Shown here: positions 44,886 through 51,822 of the stretch, one piece after another
Numbering within the stretch: the first letter of the stretch is position 1
Layout of the letters: every line of letters begins with the position of its first letter
Virus record (IMG/VR): IMGVR_UViG_3300012528_001039
Coordinates: 1 to 56,005 of that record
DNA: 56,005 bases
DNA from: a virus
Strand: one strand, 5' to 3'
Translations under genes and position numbers: made by a program
Notes under the pieces: generated by a model
Databases searched by the model: none
What the model saw: the letters and a program-made list of their open reading frames with translations, nothing else
What the model was told of the DNA's origin: nothing

Positions 44886-45965
44886 ATGAAAAAATTATTG
44901 TTATTATTTTTACTGATTAGTTTTACTAGTCAAGCTCAATTTAAAAAAATATTTAAATATAGTACTGTTTATGCTAGCTATGATCAAAACAACTCTATAC
45001 AACCAATGCAATCATTTGCTGTTAGTGCTAGCAATGATTTAATAGAAACAACACCTAACACACCCGCTGATCAAACGTTAACAATTGGTATTAGAAAATT
45101 AGCTTTTTTTGACTATGAAAACAGAGATCAGTTTTACAACGGAAGTGAAACTAATATAGGTAAATCTGCTAATATAGGTAACGCTAAAGGTTTAGAGTAT
45201 TTATTTGAATATTCAAAAGGTAGACAGCAAAGATCTGAGTTTGAAAACAGTCAAATGTTTGTTAGATACTTAGCTAATTACTGGGTTGCTAAAGTAGAAA
45301 GAACAAAAAATGAATTAGTTGATTTAGATTACAAGTTAGCAGATCTTAGATTAAGATTACCTATTGGTAAAAAAATAAGTTTAAGTATTGGTGCTGCATA
45401 TAGAACATATGAAAAAGCTTATGGTGTAAATCCTATAGAATCATATCTTGAAGATAACTATTGGTGGAATTTAAGTAGAGATTACTATGGACATAATGAT
45501 GTACCTTACTCTTGGGAAAACTTTTCTACAGGTGAAACAGGTATAGATTATTTTTGGTATGATCAAAATGGAGTTTTAATTTCTAACTCTGATTTAGATT
45601 ATAGAGAAAATATATTCGGTGATCTTGTTAATCAATATAACTCAGAGCAATTAGAATTAGTGTCTGGTGGTTATGCTAATTTATCCGGTGTAATCGGTTT
45701 AGATTTTTATCATTATAGAAAAAGTCATTGGATACACGCTTATGGTAATATACTTCCTATACATAAAACTTATGCAGATGAAGGTAAAGAACATTGTTCA
45801 TATGAGGCTTTTATAGGTAATAATAAATGGATTGATTATTCTTTTGGTGGACAATTTGGAATAAACATAAACAAAAAGTTTGGTTTGTTTAGCGAAATAG
45901 CTATACAAAAATATTGGGATAGAAAAATAAAAGTAATTAAAGCTGGCATTAACTTTAAATTATAA
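44886..45965 (+). CDS. outer-membrane beta-barrel protein with signal peptide (359 aa)
   Basis: A clear signal peptide (MKKLLLLFLLISFTSQAQ) leads into a protein with many alternating aromatic/polar strands (SIQPMQSFAVSASNDLIETT, NIGNAKGLEYLFEYSKGRQQ, DYKLADLRLRLPIGKKISLS, NYWWNLSRDYYGHNDVPYS). The end (KIKVIKAGINFKL) is a typical C-terminal barrel strand. No enzymatic motif. It is the only recognisable phage-encoded outer-membrane barrel in the window, placed one gene before the endolysin. Roles in lysis of the outer membrane or in blocking superinfection are both plausible. Confidence 0.7.
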   Translation: MKKLLLLFLLISFTSQAQFKKIFKYSTVYASYDQNNSIQPMQSFAVSASNDLIETTPNTPADQTLTIGIRKLAFFDYENRDQFYNGSETNIGKSANIGNAKGLEYLFEYSKGRQQRSEFENSQMFVRYLANYWVAKVERTKNELVDLDYKLADLRLRLPIGKKISLSIGAAYRTYEKAYGVNPIESYLEDNYWWNLSRDYYGHNDVPYSWENFSTGETGIDYFWYDQNGVLISNSDLDYRENIFGDLVNQYNSEQLELVSGGYANLSGVIGLDFYHYRKSHWIHAYGNILPIHKTYADEGKEHCSYEAFIGNNKWIDYSFGGQFGININKKFGLFSEIAIQKYWDRKIKVIKAGINFKL

Positions 45966-45967
45966 TT

Positions 45968-46429
45968 ATGCAAAAGATAAGTGATCATATAACGTATGCT
46001 GAAGCTATACACTCAAATACAGCTAAGCGTAAAGGAATAGATAATACACCTAGCCCAGTTCACGTAGAAACCATGGGTTTAACAGCGTCTAAAATATTTG
46101 AACCACTTAGAGAATGGGTTGGAGGACCAATAAAAGTAAATTCATTTTTTAGATCAGCAGAACTAAATACTGCAATAGGAGGATCAAAAACATCTCAGCA
46201 CTGTAAAGGCCAAGCAATAGACTTAGACGACGTCTATGGACATAAAACCAATGCAGAAATGTATCATTGGATAAAAGAAAACTTAAATTTTGATCAATTA
46301 ATATGGGAGTTTGGCACAGACACAAATCCAAATTGGATACATGTATCTTATGTTAATGATGAAGATAATAGAAATAGATGCTTAAAAGCATATAAAGAAA
46401 ACGGTAGAACTAAATATAAAGTAATATAA
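45968..46429 (+). CDS. M15 family peptidase, probable endolysin (153 aa)
   Basis: The product has the M15 zinc-peptidase plan: INSFFRS-like strand (KVNSFFRSAELNTAIGG), the SQHCKGQAIDLD segment (His and Asp zinc ligands), an acidic helix (AEMYHWIKENLNFDQLIWEF) and the WIHVSYV strand with the third zinc His. M15 D-Ala-D-Ala peptidases cut peptide cross-links in peptidoglycan and are common phage endolysins. No signal peptide is seen, so it needs the holin at 15042-15506. It starts two bases after the barrel gene. Confidence 0.9.
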   Translation: MQKISDHITYAEAIHSNTAKRKGIDNTPSPVHVETMGLTASKIFEPLREWVGGPIKVNSFFRSAELNTAIGGSKTSQHCKGQAIDLDDVYGHKTNAEMYHWIKENLNFDQLIWEFGTDTNPNWIHVSYVNDEDNRNRCLKAYKENGRTKYKVI

Positions 46430-46445
46430 ATAAAAAATAAAAATT

Positions 46446-46586
46446 ATGGGAAAATTATTTGTAAAATGGGGATTAGCAATACAGGCATTTTGGTGTAAGT
46501 GCTGCTGTAAATGGAATTGGTTTTTATCAAAACTAGTTATAAATGTAGCAGACTGTCCAGTAGCGAAGTGTATGTGTAAAAAATAA
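46446..46586 (+). CDS. Cys/Trp-rich micropeptide (46 aa)
   Basis: A 46-codon gene with a hydrophobic N-terminal helix (MGKLFVKWGLAIQAFW) then CKCCCKWNWF and a second Cys cluster (DCPVAKCMCKK); six Cys and four Trp in 46 residues. Starts 16 bases after the endolysin with an A-rich leader and is followed by the terminator. It could be a membrane-associated metal-binding peptide or a small lysis factor. The unusual composition is real but function is unknown; being short, it could also be spurious. Confidence 0.55.
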   Translation: MGKLFVKWGLAIQAFWCKCCCKWNWFLSKLVINVADCPVAKCMCKK

Positions 46587-46634
46587 GGATCAAAAAAAAA
46601 TGGGCGTACCATACCCAAAGATCCTGTAACCAAG

Positions 46635-46661
46635 AAAGGAGATCGTTTGATCTCCTTTTTT
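46635..46661. terminator. convergent-junction hairpin terminator
   Basis: AAAGGAGATC (46635-46644) pairs perfectly with GATCTCCTTT (46649-46658) around GTTT, followed by TTT on the + strand. It separates the + strand late genes from the - strand nrdA end at 46678. The reverse strand has a weaker T run, so it is better for + strand transcripts. Confidence 0.9.
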
Positions 46662-46677
46662 GATTTAAATAAACTAA

Positions 46678-48396
46678 CTAACCATCACACGCAAGACAAT
46701 CTTCACTCATCGCTTGCTGCGCAATATCTCCACGTAAAACACTTTCTGTTCTAGTATAATACAAAGTTTTAATACCATTTTTCCAAGCTTGCATATGTAC
46801 TTGATTAATCCATTTAGGCGTAGCAACGCTAGGAAAAGCTAGATTTAAACTAACAGATTGATCTATATATTGCTGACGTATACCAGCTTGATTAACTAAT
46901 TCTAATTGATTAATCTCTTTAAAAGTTTTAAATACCTCTTTTGCTGGTATGTCATGCGCCATGATAACATCATCAAGCTCAGAAAGATTTTGAACACTAC
47001 CACCGTCAGCAAGTATTTTATCCCATGTTTCATTATTATTTATTTTAAGTTTTCTTAATAATTTTACTAGCGTAGGGTTTTTACGTATAAAAGTTCCTTT
47101 AGCAGATTGTTCAGTAAATACATTTGCAGCCCATGGTTCTATTCCTGGTGAAACATTGCCACTAAGCTTTGAATTACTAACAGTGGGAGCAATAGCACGC
47201 AAATGAGTATTACGATAACCAGTACCAGCACACCACAAAGGTTCGCCATAAGTTTCAGCAAGAACTCTAGAAGCTCTTTCGCTTTCAATTTTAATTTGCG
47301 AAAATATTTTCCTAGTTTCAAACTGAGCAAGGAGACCTTCAAAAGGTAAGCCGTTTTCTTGGAGATAGGTGTGCCATCCAAGTACACCCAACCCAAGTGC
47401 TCGTCCTTTTGTAGCGGAGCGAACGGCATTTTCAAAACCTCTAAGTCCTTTGGCTCTTTGAATAAATTCCTCCATAACGCCATCAAGAAACCAAGTGGCG
47501 TCGTATATAAGATTTGTACCTTTCCATTCTTCATATTTAGCTAAATTTAATGATGATAAACAACAAACAAAACTATGATTTTCATCAGTATGCAGTGTTA
47601 TTTCTGAGCAAATATTTGTCATATGAACTTTTAGTCCATTATCTTTATAAGCTCTAGGGTTATTTTTATTTGTATTTCCTTTAAATAATATATACGGTTC
47701 ACCGGTTGCTTTACGCTTTTGTAATAACTTACCCCATTTTTTTCTAGCCTGTTTATCTCCTTGTTCTATTTTTCTCATAAACTTATCACCTATTACAACG
47801 CATTGGTGTAAGTTAAGAGATTGTCTATTAACATCTCCTTTTGGTTCTCTAATTTCTAACCACTCTTCGAAGTCGCTATGCTCAATATTAATATTAACTG
47901 ATGCAGCTCCTCTTCTAACAGATCCTTGATTAGTTGCGAGTATTGTTGAATCATATATTTTACAAAACGGTACAACTCCGTCGCTTGTTCCATTACCAGT
48001 AATTTTAGCGCCTGAAGGTCTAATCATATTAATACCAATGCCAACACCACCACCGTGTTTAGCTAATAACATCATTTCTAAATTTTTATGACCTATATCT
48101 TGAATACTATCTGCTACATCAATACCAAAACAGCTAATAGGAAGACCGCGATCAGTACCAGTGTTACTAAGAACAGGAGACGCCAAACAAAGCCATCCGT
48201 TCCATATATATTCAAAGAATTTTTCTGCCATTTCTGGCTTGTATAACCTTCTCGCAACCGTTTTTGATACTCTTTCATATGCTTGCTTAGGAGATTCTCC
48301 AGCAAGTAAATATCCTCCTGAGATTGTTTTTTTATAGACTTCTGTATCTCCCCATTTTGGGTAGTCTTCGCCTTTTTTCCATTCATTATTCCACAT
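46678..48396 (-). CDS. nrdA: ribonucleotide reductase class I large subunit
   Basis: The 572-aa product has the NrdA landmarks: SCFGIDV (first active-site Cys), LAKHGGGVGIGINMIRPSGA, NICSEITLHTDENHSFVCC (N-x-C-x-E and the partner Cys), the VLGWHTYLQ region and a C-terminal CLACDG (CxxC tail that is re-reduced by thioredoxin-type donors). There is no N-terminal ATP cone, so activity is not ATP/dATP gated in the usual way. It reduces ribonucleotides for phage DNA synthesis with NrdB. The stop is TAG. It is the last gene of the - strand operon. Confidence 0.95.
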   Translation of the reverse strand: MWNNEWKKGEDYPKWGDTEVYKKTISGGYLLAGESPKQAYERVSKTVARRLYKPEMAEKFFEYIWNGWLCLASPVLSNTGTDRGLPISCFGIDVADSIQDIGHKNLEMMLLAKHGGGVGIGINMIRPSGAKITGNGTSDGVVPFCKIYDSTILATNQGSVRRGAASVNINIEHSDFEEWLEIREPKGDVNRQSLNLHQCVVIGDKFMRKIEQGDKQARKKWGKLLQKRKATGEPYILFKGNTNKNNPRAYKDNGLKVHMTNICSEITLHTDENHSFVCCLSSLNLAKYEEWKGTNLIYDATWFLDGVMEEFIQRAKGLRGFENAVRSATKGRALGLGVLGWHTYLQENGLPFEGLLAQFETRKIFSQIKIESERASRVLAETYGEPLWCAGTGYRNTHLRAIAPTVSNSKLSGNVSPGIEPWAANVFTEQSAKGTFIRKNPTLVKLLRKLKINNNETWDKILADGGSVQNLSELDDVIMAHDIPAKEVFKTFKEINQLELVNQAGIRQQYIDQSVSLNLAFPSVATPKWINQVHMQAWKNGIKTLYYTRTESVLRGDIAQQAMSEDCLACDG

Positions 48397-48397
48397 A

Positions 48398-48562
48398 TTA
48401 CTTAGTTAAGTGTGTTATCCATGCTATTAGTCCATTCATATTTAAAGCGACAAGATTCCATTGTTTTCTTGAAGCTGTTTGTATCATTACACATATAAAA
48501 CCTATTATATATAATTTAGGTTCTATAGTCCACTGTGCTGCGATTAAAAAACCAGCACCCAT
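48398..48562 (-). CDS. small two-helix membrane protein (54 aa)
   Basis: The start was set at MGAGFLIAAQW (48562), ten bases after the upstream stop. Longer in-frame starts (to 48661) would overlap that gene by about 90 bases. The product has two hydrophobic segments (AGFLIAAQWTIEPKLYIIGF, ICVMIQTAS) then RKQWNLVALNMNGLIAWIT. The QWNLVALNMNG pattern looks like a small membrane protein conserved in phages of this kind. It lies directly upstream of nrdA. Confidence 0.6.
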   Translation of the reverse strand: MGAGFLIAAQWTIEPKLYIIGFICVMIQTASRKQWNLVALNMNGLIAWITHLTK

Positions 48563-48572
48563 ATAACCTATT

Positions 48573-48803
48573 CTAGTCGCTAGTCGCTTCCAAGGACTTA
48601 GCCTTTTCTGTCTTACTAGACTTTTCAGTAATTTTATTTTTAATTTGCTCCAACGCTTCATTGTATCCTGGCATTAATTTTAGTGTTTCTAAGGTACCTA
48701 TTGCTAAGTCTCTTATATTACTTAATTCATTTAATAAATGCTGCATTATTCTATTTTGAGCATCTATTTTATTTTTCATTTCTATTAATTTACTTTCTTT
48801 CAT
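48573..48803 (-). CDS. small helical phage protein (76 aa)
   Basis: Helical and charged (LIEMKNKIDAQNRIMQHLLN, ELSNIRDLAIGTLETLKLMP), then GYNEALEQIKNKITEK and a polar tail. Unrecognised, but the GTLETLKLMPGYNEA block looks conserved rather than random. Its start overlaps the upstream gene by 14 bases. It ends in TAG. Confidence 0.65.
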   Translation of the reverse strand: MKESKLIEMKNKIDAQNRIMQHLLNELSNIRDLAIGTLETLKLMPGYNEALEQIKNKITEKSSKTEKAKSLEATSD

Positions 48804-48978
48804 TTTTATAATCTATTATAAAACCTATAAAAACAATTATATTCATAGTTAAACTACAAATCAATTCATATAAGTCTTTAAAATTATGTATAGATAAATG
48901 TATATGTCCTACAACCCAAAAGGGTATTGCTAGATTTTGACTTATCCAGATTACCGTATATTTTAAAAAATTTTTCAT
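48790..48978 (-). CDS. small membrane protein (62 aa)
   Basis: Two hydrophobic stretches (YTVIWISQNLAIPFWVVGHI and LICSLTMNIIVFIGFIIDY) with a basic end. Unrecognised; the linker HLSIHNFKDLYE is polar. Overlaps both neighbours by a few bases, so it is part of the coupled run between nrdB and nrdA. Confidence 0.6.
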   Translation of the reverse strand: MKNFLKYTVIWISQNLAIPFWVVGHIHLSIHNFKDLYELICSLTMNIIVFIGFIIDYKNERK

Positions 48979-49088
48979 TTGTATAGATCTTTGTTTATAT
49001 CATCTTGTGTTATATCTATATTAAGGTTTATACCTTTTTCATAGACTTTACACCAATTACCAAATATCTTCAAAGTCTTCGCCCTCAT
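48975..49088 (-). CDS. possible 37-aa peptide between nrdB and the membrane protein
   Basis: MRAKTLKIFGNWCKVYEKGI continues to NLNIDITQDDINKDLYK. It overlaps the nrdB end by 32 bases and fills the otherwise empty 78-base gap. The gap is too wide for this tightly packed operon and the C-terminal half looks like a real sequence, but the evidence is thin. Confidence 0.35.
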   Translation of the reverse strand: MRAKTLKIFGNWCKVYEKGINLNIDITQDDINKDLYK

Positions 49089-50025
49089 TAGCCTTACTAT
49101 AGTCTGTTGGACGAATAGCGAAAAAATCAGTATGGGTAACGCCCCCGGTAAGATGATAAAACCAATCAAGCTCAGCCGCTGCTTTAGTGTCATATTCGAA
49201 CTTATCTTTAAGTTCTGTATAACCGAGTTCCATAAGTTTTTCATTTGTTCTTTTTCTTATAAATTGTTTTAAGTCGTAAGATTTAATACCTTCTATATCA
49301 CCCATCTCAAACATTTTATCAATGTACTTTTCTTCAAGATCAACCATTATTTCAGCAGCTTTTATAACATCTGGTTTACAAGCGGACAATAGTTTATTAT
49401 CCTCTTCACACATATGCCTAAATAATCTGCAACCCATTTTACTGTGTAATGATTCGTCTCTTACAGACCATTTCATTTGTTGCCCAATACCTTTGAGTAA
49501 ATTTCGTAACTGAAAACTATACAGCACTGCAAAAGCACTATACAGACTAACTCCTTCAGCGAAGGCTGAAAATACAGCCAAGCTTTTCGCAACACCCACA
49601 GATTCAGTCCCGTTGTAAGCAACAAGATTGTCAAAGCGATTAGCCGTTGCTTCTTCATGTAAGAAAGCTTCATAATCTTCTAATTTTAATGTTTCATTTA
49701 AATAACTATAAGCAACAGCGTGTATTGTTTCTTGCGATCCAAACATCATTGCCATTTGCTGTATTTCGTGTTTAGGAAACCAGCTAACTACTTTTTGGGT
49801 CCAGTAATCAGAAACCGCGCACTCCGTCTGCGCGAAACCGAGTAGTATATTACCGACCAAGTTCTTTTCTTTATCATTTAATTTTTCGTTCCAATCTTTT
49901 ACATCTCCACTCATGGGTATTTCAGTATGTAACCAAAATGCTTGAGCTTGTTTTAACCAACCTTCTGTATAATACTCAGGATATTCAAACGGTTTGTACG
50001 CTATGCGCTCATCAAATAATCCAAT
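49057..50025 (-). CDS. nrdB: ribonucleotide reductase class I small subunit, with ATT start
   Basis: The ATG-based frame starts at 49914 (MSGDVKDWN), but it is open upstream for 37 more codons that read GLFDERIAYKPFEYPEYYTE then GWLKQAQAFWLHTEIP, a standard NrdB N-terminus. No ATG, GTG or TTG occurs there. The codon at the expected start is ATT (50025-50023), inside a TAATT that overlaps the upstream stop exactly where TAATG junctions lie elsewhere here. The 322-aa product keeps the diiron ligands (TECAVSDYW, GSQETIHAVAYSYL, SAFAEGVSLYSAF, RDESLHSKMG). It carries the tyrosyl radical for NrdA. Either initiation is at ATT, or the base is a mutation or error. Confidence 0.88.
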   Translation of the reverse strand: MGLFDERIAYKPFEYPEYYTEGWLKQAQAFWLHTEIPMSGDVKDWNEKLNDKEKNLVGNILLGFAQTECAVSDYWTQKVVSWFPKHEIQQMAMMFGSQETIHAVAYSYLNETLKLEDYEAFLHEEATANRFDNLVAYNGTESVGVAKSLAVFSAFAEGVSLYSAFAVLYSFQLRNLLKGIGQQMKWSVRDESLHSKMGCRLFRHMCEEDNKLLSACKPDVIKAAEIMVDLEEKYIDKMFEMGDIEGIKSYDLKQFIRKRTNEKLMELGYTELKDKFEYDTKAAAELDWFYHLTGGVTHTDFFAIRPTDYSKANEGEDFEDIW

Positions 50026-50171
50026 TATTTATAAATTGTTAAACAAAGATCAATAAAAGGCACATATAAAACCCAAGAAACTCTTTCTTGTTCGTCATAT
50101 GTTCTTAAACCAAATAGTACACCAGGGTAAAAACCTATTTCTAGTGACCATGCTACTTTTTTATTATCCAT
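50025..50171 (-). CDS. small conserved phage protein (48 aa)
   Basis: MDNKKVAWSLEIGFYPGVLF is followed by GLRTYDEQERVSWVLYVPFI and DLCLTIYK. The FYPG-x-x-FG-x-R-x-Y and Y-x-PF-x-D-x-C-x-T-x-Y pattern looks constrained; I recall similar tiny proteins near nrd genes of flavobacterial phages. It overlaps the upstream 57-aa gene by 8 bases and its stop TAA shares one base with the nrdB ATT start. Confidence 0.7.
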   Translation of the reverse strand: MDNKKVAWSLEIGFYPGVLFGLRTYDEQERVSWVLYVPFIDLCLTIYK

Positions 50172-50337
50172 AAACTTTTATTCCGTATTTATCTTGTTTT
50201 TCTATTAATTCTTTAAATTTTATTTTCCCTCTCATTTCCCAAGACCACATCCACCATTTATCTATCTGCCTTTCAGCATATTTTTTTCTTGCTATCCTTT
50301 TCGCTTCGTAAGGATTATGCTTATTGTCTCGTCGCAT
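50164..50337 (-). CDS. small basic phage protein (57 aa)
   Basis: MRRDNKHNPYEAKRIARKKY, AERQIDKWWMWSWEMRGKIK, FKELIEKQDKYGIKVYG. Strongly basic and Trp-rich. It overlaps the resolvase-like gene by 46 bases and the next gene by 8 bases (ATGGATAA). Unrecognised, but coupling to both neighbours argues for a real gene. Confidence 0.6.
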   Translation of the reverse strand: MRRDNKHNPYEAKRIARKKYAERQIDKWWMWSWEMRGKIKFKELIEKQDKYGIKVYG

Positions 50338-50750
50338 TCTTTTTGATTTTGTGGTTTATATAATGTTATGTTAGGAAACTGATTCATAACAAGTCTTTTA
50401 AATAACTTCCAACGCATTGGAAAAGACTCATTAGCTCTACCTTTTGTTTCAATTATAAAATCTTCTCCAATAAAATCAGGTGTATATTTTATAGGTAATA
50501 TTCTTTTACAACCTCTATTTTTATAATCACCTTTACCGTTAGAGCATCTTTCATATACTTCGTTTTCAAAATGAAAACCGCTTAATAAAACAAAAGTTTC
50601 TCCTTCGTATTTAGCTTTAATATTTGCTTTTTTTAAAGCCATATACATATAACGCTCAAGGCCAGACGAAAAGTTAATACCATCATATGTCACTTTCTTT
50701 GACTGTACTGGCCCGCGTTTTCTTTTACGTTTATAAGATCTCCTCTTCAT
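50292..50750 (-). CDS. PD-(D/E)xK endonuclease, T7 endonuclease I/resolvase-like
   Basis: The 152-aa product begins with a Lys/Arg-rich segment and has the ordered nuclease residues: an early Glu in FSSGLERYMYMALKK (Glu32), PD in KYTPDFIGEDF (residues 91-92) and E-x-K in IIETKGRANES (Glu101, Lys103), then RWKLFKRLV. This is the pattern of phage endonuclease I-type junction resolvases. An inserted Cys pair (ERCSNGKGDYKNRGCKR) may bind zinc. It would debranch replication intermediates before packaging. The stop is TAG. Confidence 0.8.
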   Translation of the reverse strand: MKRRSYKRKRKRGPVQSKKVTYDGINFSSGLERYMYMALKKANIKAKYEGETFVLLSGFHFENEVYERCSNGKGDYKNRGCKRILPIKYTPDFIGEDFIIETKGRANESFPMRWKLFKRLVMNQFPNITLYKPQNQKECDETISIILTKRKG

Positions 50751-51045
50751 TTAATTCAATATCGTGATAGTGTAAACCATCGTTACCGTTTTGACCAACT
50801 ATATTTATTCTGTTAATCATAGCCTCTTCTATTTCATCTGATAAACATCTTCTTGCAGCTTCTATATACAATAATGCATCCATTAATTCTTCTTGAACAT
50901 CTATTAAAAATCTATCAAGATCTTTAACTTCATTTTCTATTTCGCCCATCATTGTTGCGCCATATTTTTTTTGACCATCTAAACTACGTTGATCCATTTT
51001 AGCTAATACAGCTTGAACTATTTTATCTTCTGTTTTTATTCTCAT
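50731..51045 (-). CDS. helical MazG-like or nucleotide-metabolism accessory protein (104 aa)
   Basis: The centre (VKDLDRFLIDVQEELMDALL, YIEAARRCLSDEIEEAMINR) has the EE-x-x-DA helix seen in all-alpha NTP pyrophosphatase-type phage proteins. The start is shared with the neighbouring stop (one-base overlap) and the end overlaps the resolvase start by 20 bases. It lacks a full set of MazG acidic residues, so the enzymatic call is weak. Confidence 0.5.
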   Translation of the reverse strand: MRIKTEDKIVQAVLAKMDQRSLDGQKKYGATMMGEIENEVKDLDRFLIDVQEELMDALLYIEAARRCLSDEIEEAMINRINIVGQNGNDGLHYHDIELNEEEIL

Positions 51046-51818
51046 TATAATGTTTCTTTTACAAATGTACCGTTAACCATTTTACCTTTTCTATTAGCTA
51101 TTTCATTATAAGCGTAATCAATACAGTTTTCTATCTTCATATCTTCAAGCGTAGCTAAATTAGTTAATACTACAACAATATCTCCAATAGCATCGTATAT
51201 TTCTTTTCTATCTTTTTTTAACAAAGCTTGAGCTAATTCACCTGCTTCTTCTTGAAACTTAACATATTGAGTATGAGAATTACCTTTTGTTATTATTCCT
51301 CTGTCATTAGCCCATTGTCTTATTAAATTAAATCGTGAAACTTCATGATCAGTAGGTGGATTGTGATTTGGATTTAAAAAAGATTCATAAAAAGCTTTAT
51401 TATAAATATAACTTCTATTTTCATTAAACATTGAAGTTTTAGCATTAGCCATTATCCAGTTAATAGTTGATTTTTTTAATTCAAACTCTCCTAACTCTGT
51501 CTGCCATTTTAAACCAATGTTGTCCATTAATCGTCCTTTTAATTTATTTAAAGGACAAGGAAAGGTTGATGTTTGTTCTGTAGCGTTTATTCTCATTTTA
51601 TTTAATATAGGTTTTAATTTGTTATACTTATGAATATCTGTTTTATAGCCATAAGACTTTTGAAGTTCTATTTCGCGATCTGATATATAATCTATATCAT
51701 CTGATTGCTCAAGAACTTCATACTCACCCTCCTTATAACCTTGTATAAGGGTAACTCTGGTATTAAGATTACGTGTAACACCAATCTTTTTACCTGGTAT
51801 GTGATAAATATAATACAT
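51045..51818 (-). CDS. GIY-YIG-like / MazG fusion protein (257 aa)
   Basis: The start was set at MYYIYHIPGKKIG (51818), five bases after the ThyA-type stop, not the earlier ATGs inside that gene. The N-terminal 60 residues have the GIY-YIG order in a degenerate form (YYIYHIPGKKIGVTRNLNTR ... SDREIELQKSYGY). The C-terminal 90 residues are MazG-like: YVKFQEEAGELAQALLKKDR then EIYDAIGDIVVVLTNLA (EExxE and D-x-x-GD). The combination joins a nuclease-type domain with a nucleoside triphosphate pyrophosphohydrolase. It sits in the nucleotide-metabolism operon next to the ThyA-family gene. Confidence 0.65.
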   Translation of the reverse strand: MYYIYHIPGKKIGVTRNLNTRVTLIQGYKEGEYEVLEQSDDIDYISDREIELQKSYGYKTDIHKYNKLKPILNKMRINATEQTSTFPCPLNKLKGRLMDNIGLKWQTELGEFELKKSTINWIMANAKTSMFNENRSYIYNKAFYESFLNPNHNPPTDHEVSRFNLIRQWANDRGIITKGNSHTQYVKFQEEAGELAQALLKKDRKEIYDAIGDIVVVLTNLATLEDMKIENCIDYAYNEIANRKGKMVNGTFVKETL

Positions 51819-51822
51819 AAAT

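Noticed and set aside
47139-47534. Alternative - strand frame inside nrdA.
   Set aside because: It overlaps conserved NrdA sequence in another frame and has no family features.
48398-48661. Longer start (48661) for the small membrane protein before nrdA.
   Set aside because: It would overlap the upstream gene by about 90 bases; the ATG at 48562 fits the spacing.
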